Assembly: GCA_022508485.1 (NCBI GenBank)
Contig: JAFLVD010000003.1
Location: forward strand, 59,964 to 123,963
DNA: 64,000 bases
From: Clostridiales bacterium
GTDB lineage: Bacteria > Bacillota > Clostridia > Christensenellales > Pumilibacteraceae
Direction: 5' to 3'
This document shows positions 33,665 to 40,754 of the stretch, in pieces. Numbering within the stretch: the first letter of the stretch is position 1; each line of letters opens with the position of its first letter. Under the pieces are notes generated by a model. That model made no database searches. It worked only from the letters and a program-made list of their open reading frames with translations, and was not told the DNA's origin. The position numbers and the translations under genes were made by a program.

Positions 33665-34140
33665 GTAATAACGAAGAAAGTAAAGATTACGAACAGCGCG
33701 ACGTCGCCTTTATGAAAAAGGCGATAGAGCTTCTTTCCGAGTGTCCCGAGTGCGAGGTTCCCGTCGCCGCAATAGTCGTGTATAACGATGAGATTGTGGG
33801 CGTCGGCGTTAACCGCCGAGAAACGGACAGCGACCCAACCGCACACGCCGAGGTGGTGGCTATTCGCGACGCGGCAAAAAAGCTCGGGCGGTGGAATTTA
33901 AGCGACTGCGAGCTGTACGTAACTCTCGAGCCGTGCGTAATGTGCGGCGGCGCAATAGTGTACTCGCGCATATCGCGCGTGGTTTTCGGCGCGTACGACC
34001 TGCGGTTCGGCGCGTGCGGCACCGCGCTCGACGTCGTTAGGTGCGATAAGCTAAATCACCGCGCCGAGGTTGTGGGCGGAGTTCTCGACAAGGAATGCTT
34101 AAAGCCGATTACCGATTTTTTCAAAGCCCGAAGAAAATAA
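33661..34140 (+). CDS. tadA: tRNA adenosine(34) deaminase
   Basis: 159 residues from the ATG overlapping the M14 stop. The deaminase zinc site is visible: HAE (in DPTAHAEVVAIRDAAKKL) and TLEPCVMCGGAI (P-C-x-x-C). It converts A34 to inosine in tRNA-Arg(ACG); the ACG tRNA-Arg at the right end of this window is its expected substrate. Length and motifs are normal. The open frame upstream to 33298 lies within the M14 gene and is not used. Confidence 0.94.
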   Translation: MSNNEESKDYEQRDVAFMKKAIELLSECPECEVPVAAIVVYNDEIVGVGVNRRETDSDPTAHAEVVAIRDAAKKLGRWNLSDCELYVTLEPCVMCGGAIVYSRISRVVFGAYDLRFGACGTALDVVRCDKLNHRAEVVGGVLDKECLKPITDFFKARRK

Positions 34141-34198
34141 CGAAAATTAAAAATAAATTAGAGTATGATTAAATGTTTGCGTTTTGCCGCTCTCGGCA

Positions 34199-34227
34199 TT
34201 GACAAGAAGGGAAGCAGGGTATATAAT
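34199..34227 (+). promoter_or_regulatory. Promoter upstream of the small membrane protein / TIR gene
   Basis: TTGACA (34199), 17 nt, TATAAT (34222-34227). Confidence 0.88.
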
Positions 34228-34250
34228 CTAACCGTATGACGAGGTGAATT

Positions 34251-34562
34251 ATGATAGTCGGAAGGTTACTCAATAAGATTATAAATATTTTTACCGGACT
34301 GTTTGCGATAGCCACGCTTATTCTTATGCTCGTGTGCTACATTCACAGGTACACCCACGTTTTGGATCTTGCCGGCGAGGGCGTATACGAAAAGATCGAA
34401 CGGTTTAGAAACTACTTTACCCTTGCCACAATTTTTTGCGCCGGGATAGAGTTTACGCTTAAACGCAACATTATCCTCGCGGTAATTTTCGCGTGCATAG
34501 TGGTTGCCGTCGCCGTGTTTATGATTTACACCGACGTAAGCTACGTGCCGCCTGCGGTATAA
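34251..34562 (+). CDS. Small membrane protein, unknown function
   Basis: 103 residues after a GAGGTG site. Hydrophobic helices lie at about 10-32, 52-66 and 70-92, with a charged loop between the first two (EGVYEKIERFRNY). No family recognised. It lies 52 nt before the TIR-repeat gene on the same strand. The hairpin between them has a poor T tract, so the two may share a transcript and the small protein could be a membrane partner of the TIR protein. Confidence 0.65.
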   Translation: MIVGRLLNKIINIFTGLFAIATLILMLVCYIHRYTHVLDLAGEGVYEKIERFRNYFTLATIFCAGIEFTLKRNIILAVIFACIVVAVAVFMIYTDVSYVPPAV

Positions 34563-34571
34563 AAAGTTTTT

Positions 34572-34593
34572 AGGCGCCGAAACGGCGCCTTTA
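34572..34593 (+). terminator. Hairpin, weak terminator or attenuator
   Basis: AGGCGCC-gaaac-GGCGCCT followed by only TTATA, so partial read-through into the TIR gene is likely. Confidence 0.5.
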
Positions 34594-34614
34594 TAGTTTA
34601 AGGGGGGAAACGTT

Positions 34615-37083
34615 ATGGCTAAAAAGAAGAAGCCGATTATGAGCTTAGCCGACTACCTTAGCGAGGAAGGCAACCTCGAAAAAGAATTAGAGGCTGCGAG
34701 AAGCCTCGAAGAGGACGAGGACTTCGACCCGAGCATGTTCGCCGGCGTCGTATCGCTCGAAGACTTACTCGAGGGCGACAGTGAGGTAAGGTACCTTACT
34801 TTGGACAACCTCGGCAGTCTGTTTGTCGAGCTTAACGTAAAATCGCGCGACGGCAGAACTTCCGTGCGCCGTCCTAAGGTCTATTTTACGGCGCATAAAG
34901 ACGATTTCGACAAGTACTTCGACGAAATTACCGACAAAATCGCGAGCGTGCTTAACTGCGACATATATTACCTAAGCGCAGACGACGATGCGGACGACGA
35001 GATAGGGCTTTCCCAACGCATTTCGGAAATGAGCTTGTTCGTTTTTCCCGTTACTAAAACGCTTTTGTCTAAGGGCGGACGAGCGCTTGACGTCGAGCTT
35101 AGCGCGGCGATCGATTACGGCGTGCCAATCGTGCCCGTGTTTATAGACGGCGACATCGACGACTTCAATAATAAAGTGGGAACGTACGAGGTAATTGAGT
35201 ACGGCGCCGGTTTTGATAAAAAGCTCGAAAAGTTTTTAAATAACACGCTTTTCGGCGGCGAGTCCGCTAAGCGCATAGAGCGCGAATTTACTTCGAGTAT
35301 ATTTTTAAGCTACCGAAAAAAGGACGTGGATTCTGCGCGCAAGCTTATCGACGTTTTGAGAAAGGACAAAGCCCTTAACGACGTTATCGTCTGGTACGAC
35401 AATTACCTTACGGTCGGTGAGGATTACAACGAGGAAATTGCCTCCGCGCTCTCGTCGTGCGATTTGTTTGCGCTTCTTGTAACGCCCAATCTCGTCGGCG
35501 AGGATAACTACGTGTCGAAAATAGAATATCCGTCCGCGGTCCGCGCCGGTAAATCGGTGTTCGCGGTGGAAGCGGTGCCATGCGACAGAAAACTTCTCGA
35601 AAAGAAGTATTCGGGCGAGTATCCGCTGTTTTCGATAGACGACGACAAGGCTATTATCGACCATATAAAAACGCATTTATCCGAAAAGCTCGCCTCGGTA
35701 AAGAACACGCCCGAGCACAAGTACTACGTGGGCCTGGCATACTATGCAGGCGTAAAAGCGGAAGTGGACAGAGATCTCGGCGTACGGCTTTTGCTCGAAA
35801 GCGCGGAGTCGGGCTTTATCCCGGCGCTTATAAGACTGCTGTCTATCCGCCGCTACAACTCGGATATTATCGAGAGCAAAAAGCTCGTCGGCCTATGCGA
35901 AAGCGCGCTTAAAGCTCTTTCGGACGGAGGTAACGAGTTCGACATAGACAGCTACGAGACGGTGGCGGACGAGCTTGTCTCGGAGTACATAACGAGCTAC
36001 CAAACGAAAAAGGCGGAAGCGCTTATAATAAAGCTTCTCGACCTCGTGTGTAAAACGACGGCTCGGCGCGTTACCTATTACGAAAAGTACGCGCGCTTGT
36101 ATTTTAGACTTGCGTCCGCGCTCGAAATGCGCGGAGAATATAAGGACGCCGAGCTTTACGCCGATTTTGCGCTGGAATATATGGAAAAAATACTTTCTTC
36201 CGACGTAGCCGATACCCCCGATGCGCTTTACTACCGCGTTTTGGGAACGCTCGCTTCGGTCGCCTTTAAATGCGGTAAGGCGGATAAAGCGGCCGCCGCG
36301 GCGGATAAGGCAAAGAATAGGTTTAACCGCGACGGGGTAAAGCTTGATGACGACGAAAAGCTCGCTTACGCCCAGTTTGCGCTCGCATATTCTACCGTGC
36401 TGTATCAAAACGGCGATCCCAACGGCGCATTGGAACTGGCGTTTTCTACCGAGAAAATGCTTGCCGAGCTTAAAGAAAACAATCTTACTATCGACACGCT
36501 GTCATCGCTGTACGAGACGATAGGCATGGTGTACTACTCGTATGCAAACGGAGAGGCAAGGCATCTTAACGCCGCGCTTCACTATCTCGAAAAGGCGATA
36601 GAAACAGTCAAAAGCATGGACGAGAGTAATCCGAACGGAAAAATGCTGCGAATAGCGAAGTTCAGCCTTAACTACGGTGCGGCGCTGTCGCAGTGCAATA
36701 TAGGCGACGAGGCGTTAAACGTTTTACGCGAGGTGATAGATATTTGCAAAACCGCCGAATTCGACGACGGGCAAAGATATCTGTTTATCAAAGAGAGCGT
36801 CGGGGCGATTGCCATAGAGCTTGTTTCGCAAAAGAAATACGACGAGGCGATTTGCTTCTACGACGACTTTTTCGCGCTTGTGCGCGAGGAAACAATCTCG
36901 TCGCATTCGCAGTATTACGACTGCGCGAATTTCGCTTACCGTGCCGCGTATATTTCCGTAAAATTTTTAAACGACGCAAAGTCTGCCGAAAAATATAAGG
37001 ATAAGGCAATAGAGTTTATAGGGCTTTGCGATATAACCGACGACGACGTAATAAAGCTGTATCACGAAGTAAACGAATTATAG
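34615..37083 (+). CDS. Protein with two TIR-like domains and TPR-like helical repeats
   Basis: 822 residues starting after AAGGGGGG. The acidic N-terminus (1-80) is followed by a first, degenerate TIR-like fold (about 84-205: KVYFTAHKDDFDKYF ... SLFVFPVTKTLL ... YGVPIVPVF). The second TIR domain (about 225-345) is more canonical: SSIFLSYRKKDVDSARKL, then VWYDNYLTVGEDYNEEIASAL, CDLFALLVTPN, and SKIEYPSAV with Glu304 at the position of the NADase catalytic Glu. Residues about 365-822 are Sel1/TPR-type helical repeats (A-L-x-Y-L-E-K-A-I-E patterns). TIR proteins of bacteria cleave NAD or make signalling nucleotides, often in phage defence; TPRs usually sense partners. The role here is inferred. 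No recognised defence partner is adjacent. Confidence 0.8.
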   Translation: MAKKKKPIMSLADYLSEEGNLEKELEAARSLEEDEDFDPSMFAGVVSLEDLLEGDSEVRYLTLDNLGSLFVELNVKSRDGRTSVRRPKVYFTAHKDDFDKYFDEITDKIASVLNCDIYYLSADDDADDEIGLSQRISEMSLFVFPVTKTLLSKGGRALDVELSAAIDYGVPIVPVFIDGDIDDFNNKVGTYEVIEYGAGFDKKLEKFLNNTLFGGESAKRIEREFTSSIFLSYRKKDVDSARKLIDVLRKDKALNDVIVWYDNYLTVGEDYNEEIASALSSCDLFALLVTPNLVGEDNYVSKIEYPSAVRAGKSVFAVEAVPCDRKLLEKKYSGEYPLFSIDDDKAIIDHIKTHLSEKLASVKNTPEHKYYVGLAYYAGVKAEVDRDLGVRLLLESAESGFIPALIRLLSIRRYNSDIIESKKLVGLCESALKALSDGGNEFDIDSYETVADELVSEYITSYQTKKAEALIIKLLDLVCKTTARRVTYYEKYARLYFRLASALEMRGEYKDAELYADFALEYMEKILSSDVADTPDALYYRVLGTLASVAFKCGKADKAAAAADKAKNRFNRDGVKLDDDEKLAYAQFALAYSTVLYQNGDPNGALELAFSTEKMLAELKENNLTIDTLSSLYETIGMVYYSYANGEARHLNAALHYLEKAIETVKSMDESNPNGKMLRIAKFSLNYGAALSQCNIGDEALNVLREVIDICKTAEFDDGQRYLFIKESVGAIAIELVSQKKYDEAICFYDDFFALVREETISSHSQYYDCANFAYRAAYISVKFLNDAKSAEKYKDKAIEFIGLCDITDDDVIKLYHEVNEL

Positions 37084-37140
37084 AAAATAAAATCTTGCGG
37101 ATAACGGGTAACCGTTAACATGAGTGCGTCGAATAAATAA

Positions 37141-37176
37141 AAACCCTCGTTCGATTTACCGAACGAGGGTTTTTTT
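37141..37176 (+). terminator. Strong bidirectional terminator
   Basis: AAACCCTCGTTCG / CGAACGAGGGTTT stem, 6-nt loop, T7. Confidence 0.93.
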
Positions 37177-37177
37177 A

Positions 37178-37615
37178 TTACATAATTTGTAGGGCGAAGG
37201 CGGAGTGCTCTAAGTCTTGGTAGATTCCCAGATAGTGAAAGAGCAGGGCGTTAGCCGTTATTATCGTTACCAAAAAAACGACGAGCAGTACGGCGGTGTT
37301 TACTATGCCGATAATAAGTCCGGCTTTAGCGAATTTGTAGTTTATTCCGCCGTTTTCCCTTGCGTTTTTAAGCCCGATCGCCGAGCAGACAATGCCGGGT
37401 ATGCTTGTAACAAAGGAAAGGATAAACCCGATAAGCGCAATAACGTTTTTGTCGCTGTCTATGCGGCGGCTGACCGTTGCGGTCGGCGCCGCCGGATAAG
37501 ACTCTTCCGTTTTTTGATTTTCGGGCGCGTCGTCCGTCTTTTTGATTTTCTGTCCGCAGCTATGACAAAAGCTTACGTTTTCGTCGAGCTTAGTGCCGCA
37601 ATTTGGGCAAAACAT
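37178..37615 (-). CDS. Zinc-ribbon plus DUF4190-like membrane protein
   Basis: 145 residues. An N-terminal double-knuckle ribbon (MFCPNCGTKLDENVSFCHSCG), a short disordered linker, then two membrane segments (about 58-80 and 98-120) flanking G-L-K-N-A-R-E-N-G-G, the pattern of DUF4190-type small membrane proteins. It lies 19 nt after a clearly related gene on the same strand; the two look like a tandem duplication. The function is unknown. Confidence 0.78.
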   Translation of the reverse strand: MFCPNCGTKLDENVSFCHSCGQKIKKTDDAPENQKTEESYPAAPTATVSRRIDSDKNVIALIGFILSFVTSIPGIVCSAIGLKNARENGGINYKFAKAGLIIGIVNTAVLLVVFLVTIITANALLFHYLGIYQDLEHSAFALQIM

Positions 37616-37634
37616 GTTTGTACTCCGAAAAAAC

Positions 37635-38213
37635 TCAGTTTATAAGCGCTTGATAATCGAACATACTGTATATCATGTCGAAGATATAGTCATAGTATCC
37701 GGTTGTGAGCAAGATAAAGTTTATAAACATCTGTACCGCGCTTATAATTATGCCGGCGATTGCCATGCCCTTACGATTACCAGTAGGACCTGCCTTTTTA
37801 AGTCCCATAATCGAGCAAATAAGCCCGGCGAGCGGAACGAAAAAGGAGAGTATAAAGCCTACGAGCGCGAGCGTGTTGTTTTCGGCAGGCGCGCTTGCGT
37901 TATGCTGCGGAGCCGCTTGCGGCGGTGCGTATCCGCCGTTATTTTGCGGCGGAGTATAACCGGTGTTGTTGTACTGCCGCATACTCTCCGGCGTTTCGTA
38001 CGCCGCGCCGAAAGGCGAATTGTCGGCAGGTTCTTTTTTGGGCGACTCGTACGCCGCACCGAAGGGTGAATTGTCTACCGGTTTGGTCGGCGCCGGATCT
38101 TGCGGTTTTTCGGACTGCACAGATGCTGATTCCTCGTGGGGAAGCACCGCACCGCACGTAGGGCAGAATCTTGCGTTGTCTTCGACTACGCTTCCGCAGT
38201 TGGGGCAAAACAT
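37635..38213 (-). CDS. Zinc-ribbon plus DUF4190-like membrane protein (paralogue)
   Basis: 192 residues. Ribbon MFCPNCGSVVEDNARFCPTCG, then a Pro/Gln/Asn-rich linker containing two copies of DNSPFGAAYE, then membrane segments about 118-140 and 152-175 around GLKKAGPTGNRKGMAIAG. It has a GGAGGA site and its own promoter. The linker is twice as long as in the downstream paralogue. The function is unknown. Confidence 0.78.
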   Translation of the reverse strand: MFCPNCGSVVEDNARFCPTCGAVLPHEESASVQSEKPQDPAPTKPVDNSPFGAAYESPKKEPADNSPFGAAYETPESMRQYNNTGYTPPQNNGGYAPPQAAPQHNASAPAENNTLALVGFILSFFVPLAGLICSIMGLKKAGPTGNRKGMAIAGIIISAVQMFINFILLTTGYYDYIFDMIYSMFDYQALIN

Positions 38214-38245
38214 TTTGCTATTCCTCCGTGATGTATTATAAGCTA

Positions 38246-38274
38246 ATTATAATACCGATATTTTCAAATATCAA
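38246..38274 (-). promoter_or_regulatory. Promoter of the zinc-ribbon pair
   Basis: Minus strand: TTGATA (38274-38269), 17 nt, TATAAT (38251-38246). A second TATAAT (38237-38232) lies closer to the gene. Confidence 0.7.
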
Positions 38275-38311
38275 GGAAAATTTTCAATATTAACCCTTTT
38301 TTAATCATTTT

Positions 38312-39559
38312 TTAATTTTTTGTCATAAATTTATCCGCCGCTTCGGTTATATCGCCGGCGCCCATAAAAATTACCGCCTCGTCGTTTGTAAGCCGCGCGC
38401 TTTCCGCCGCGTCCTCGAGCGACAACGCGCACTCCGCGCGCTTTCCGAGCATGAACATCTCGTCGGCTATTAAATCGGAAGATATGCCGTCCGTATTCAT
38501 TTCCCTTGCCGCGAAAATCGGCGCGAGGATAACGCTTTCCGCGCCGATAAGCGCCGCCGCTTCCTCTTTAAAAAGCGCCGCCGTGCGCGAATATGTGTGC
38601 GGCTGAAACACTACCGTAACCGTTTTGTGTATCTCGTGCGCCGCCGAAATAGTCGCTTTTATCTCGTCGGGGTGGTGCGCGTAGTCGGAGTACACGACTT
38701 TGCCGTGAAAGGTACCCAAAAGCTCGAACCTTCGCGCTATTCCTTTAAACCTTTCAATCTCGCTTGCGGCTTTGTCCGCTTCAACGCCAAGCATGTGCGA
38801 CACGGAAAGCGCCGCGAGCGCGTTGTACATGTTGTGCCTGCCGTGGACGGGGAGGCGTACGCGCGTCAGCGTTTTTCCGTCCGCCGTAAAGTCGAACGAA
38901 TACAACCCCCCTTTATTCGATATGTTTTCCGCGCGGTAATAATTGTTTTCATTTAGCCCGAAGTTAAGACAGTCGATTTTTTTAAGAAAAAGGTCGTCGC
39001 CGTTTACAAGCGATGCGGCCGAGTTTTTTATGAATTTAAGATATGCGTTTTTTAACGCTCTTTCGGTCTTGTAAAAATCGGGGTGATCGTACGCTACGTT
39101 AAGCACTACGCCTATATCGGGCGAAAGAAAATGAAAGCTTTTGTTATATTCGCACGCTTCGGTGATAAAAATATCTTTACCGCCTATCTTAGACGCGCCG
39201 CTCGCCCCCACGTGAACGGTGGGGTAAAGCGACGTAAGCGCCGCCCCGGTCATGGCGGTGGCGGTGCTTTTACCGTGGCAGCCGGCGACTGCGACGCACT
39301 TGTCGTAAAGGTGCGACAGCTCGGCAAGAAACTTTGCGCGCTCTACCGTTTTTATTCCGAGTTTTTTGGCTTCCGACAGCTCGCAGTTGTCGTTTTTCAC
39401 CGCGTTTGTGTAAACGACGAGATCGGCGCCTATTACGTTTTTGGGGTCGTGTCCGATAAGGTCTCTGTCCGATCCCGATACGACGTGTCCCAAAGACTCG
39501 GAAAGATTCATAAGTGCGCTCATGGAAGCGCCGCGGCAGCCTATAAAATGTATTTTCAT
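38312..39559 (-). CDS. murC: UDP-N-acetylmuramate--L-alanine ligase
   Basis: 415 residues. The N-terminal Rossmann part starts FIGCRGASMSALM (usual MurC: G-I-G-G-x-G-M-S). The P-loop is AGCHGKSTATAM (93-99; usually GTHGKTT), EACEYNKSF follows, and the Mur ligase C-terminal segments SDYAHHPDEI and FQPHTYSRTA are intact. It adds the first amino acid to UDP-MurNAc in peptidoglycan synthesis. It is a little shorter than most MurC (about 450) and has Cys for Thr in the P-loop. No ribosome site is obvious before the ATG. It stands alone rather than in a dcw cluster. Confidence 0.9.
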   Translation of the reverse strand: MKIHFIGCRGASMSALMNLSESLGHVVSGSDRDLIGHDPKNVIGADLVVYTNAVKNDNCELSEAKKLGIKTVERAKFLAELSHLYDKCVAVAGCHGKSTATAMTGAALTSLYPTVHVGASGASKIGGKDIFITEACEYNKSFHFLSPDIGVVLNVAYDHPDFYKTERALKNAYLKFIKNSAASLVNGDDLFLKKIDCLNFGLNENNYYRAENISNKGGLYSFDFTADGKTLTRVRLPVHGRHNMYNALAALSVSHMLGVEADKAASEIERFKGIARRFELLGTFHGKVVYSDYAHHPDEIKATISAAHEIHKTVTVVFQPHTYSRTAALFKEEAAALIGAESVILAPIFAAREMNTDGISSDLIADEMFMLGKRAECALSLEDAAESARLTNDEAVIFMGAGDITEAADKFMTKN

Positions 39560-39665
39560 AATAGTGAAATATGCAATTCCGCCCTCGACCGTTACCCGTA
39601 TAATTTAAAACGTGCGCGAAATTGTACAATTGTATAAGGGTCGGCGAAAAATATATCGAAAACTA

Positions 39666-39694
39666 TTGCTTTTTGGAATTTATTGTGGTACAAT
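39666..39694 (+). promoter_or_regulatory. Promoter of spoVG
   Basis: TTGCTT (39666), 17 nt, TACAAT (39689-39694), extended by TGG. Confidence 0.75.
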
Positions 39695-39729
39695 AAGGCA
39701 GTGCCTGCAATTCCAACTGGAGGAAAATT

Positions 39730-40011
39730 GTGGAAATTACCGAGGTAAGGCTTCGTTTGGTAAAAGACCCCGGCAAGTTAAAGGCGGCAGCTTCTATTAC
39801 CATTGACGGATGCTTTGTCATTCACGACCTTCGCGTTGTCGAGAATGAGGGGGCGTTGTTTATCGCGATGCCCAACAAGCGCATAAACACGGGCGAGTTC
39901 CGTGATATAGCGCACCCAATCAATAACGAAACGCGCGATTATATCGCAAAGCTCGTTATAGAGAAATATAAAGAGGAAGCCGCAAAGGCGGCGCAAGATT
40001 CGCAAGACTGA
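39730..40011 (+). CDS. spoVG: SpoVG family RNA/DNA-binding regulator
   Basis: 93 residues from GTG 39730 after TGGAGGA. The sequence EITEVRLRLVKDPGKLKAAASITIDGCFVIHDLRVVE and FIAMPNKR-x-x-x-G-E-F-R-D-I-A-H-P-I are diagnostic of SpoVG. In Bacillus it affects sporulation stage V and septation; in other Gram-positives it acts as a small nucleic-acid-binding regulator. The C-terminal tail (KEEAAKAAQDSQD) is variable as usual. Confidence 0.96.
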   Translation: MEITEVRLRLVKDPGKLKAAASITIDGCFVIHDLRVVENEGALFIAMPNKRINTGEFRDIAHPINNETRDYIAKLVIEKYKEEAAKAAQDSQD

Positions 40012-40280
40012 TTTCACACCTCCGTTGTACCCAAGCACGACTTCCTTCCGAGTCATTTAGTTAGTATTGTGTCGTGTCGCATGACAGCGCTACCTTTTGC
40101 TTTTATTTCCTTTTAAGACGCTTCGGGAAAAATCTCGTTCCGCGCCTGTTTTGTGGTATTTAATAAAACACGTTCGGATAAATCTTATAAGCGTCGGTTT
40201 TTATGCGCGCTTTTTTTTGCGACCGCGCGTTATGATGCGCGGATAATGCGATTTATAAGTTAAAAACAGCGTGAAAACGC
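40012..40280. other. Long intergenic stretch, no gene seen (possible small RNA)
   Basis: It has no open frame with a start signal. There are several short inverted repeats (TGTC-gtgtcgcat-GACA near 40070; GACT-tccttccg-AGTC near 40050; a CGCGC-rich dyad near 40205-40240 containing T8). No clear terminator follows spoVG, so the region may be a long 3' UTR or an unrecognised structured RNA. Confidence 0.4.
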
Positions 40281-40309
40281 TTGCATTTGTTTTATTGTAG
40301 TGATATAAT
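40281..40309 (+). promoter_or_regulatory. Promoter of secG / rnr
   Basis: TTGCAT (40281), 17 nt, TATAAT (40304-40309) with an upstream TG. The leader contains an AAAGCG / CGCTT hairpin before the AGGAGA site. Confidence 0.8.
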
Positions 40310-40378
40310 AACAATGCTTTGTTTTTAAAGCGGTTTTTCCGCGCTTAAAAAAGTACAGAATTTAGGAGAAATACGTTT

Positions 40379-40678
40379 ATGCAATTTCTTTCGGCAACAG
40401 TAGATACATGGGTGTCGGACTCGTTCCCGTATATAAGACTTGTGCTGCTTATACTCATGGTAGTTATCGGTCTCGCGCTCGTTTTACTTATAATGTTTCA
40501 GCCTTCTTCGTCTTCCGGCATGGGCGCGCTCACCGGTCAGCGCGACACGTTTTACTCGAAGGACAAGTCAAAGTCGCTCGAGTCGGTTATGAAAAAGATT
40601 ACGGTCGTCCTCGGCATAATCGAGGGTGTAATCGCAATCATCTTCTTTGTAACGCTGATTATTTACCGCGGAGCATAA
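40379..40678 (+). CDS. secG: Preprotein translocase subunit SecG
   Basis: 99 residues, two membrane helices (about 19-40 and 70-93). Between them is the family loop LIMFQPSSSSGMGALTGQRDTFY, with the usual S-S-G-x-G-A-L-x-G. It stabilises the SecYE channel during SecA-driven export. In many Bacillota secG precedes rnr, and the same order is kept here (smpB is absent afterwards). Confidence 0.93.
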   Translation: MQFLSATVDTWVSDSFPYIRLVLLILMVVIGLALVLLIMFQPSSSSGMGALTGQRDTFYSKDKSKSLESVMKKITVVLGIIEGVIAIIFFVTLIIYRGA

Positions 40679-40682
40679 AAAC

Positions 40683-40708
40683 AAGGGACCGGATAACGGT
40701 CCTTTTTT
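40683..40708 (+). terminator. Terminator after secG
   Basis: GGACCG / CGGTCC hairpin with T6; some read-through to rnr is possible. Confidence 0.8.
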
Positions 40709-40754
40709 ATTGGAAAAATAACGATACGGATTTTGATTTCGGATTAAAGTCAAG

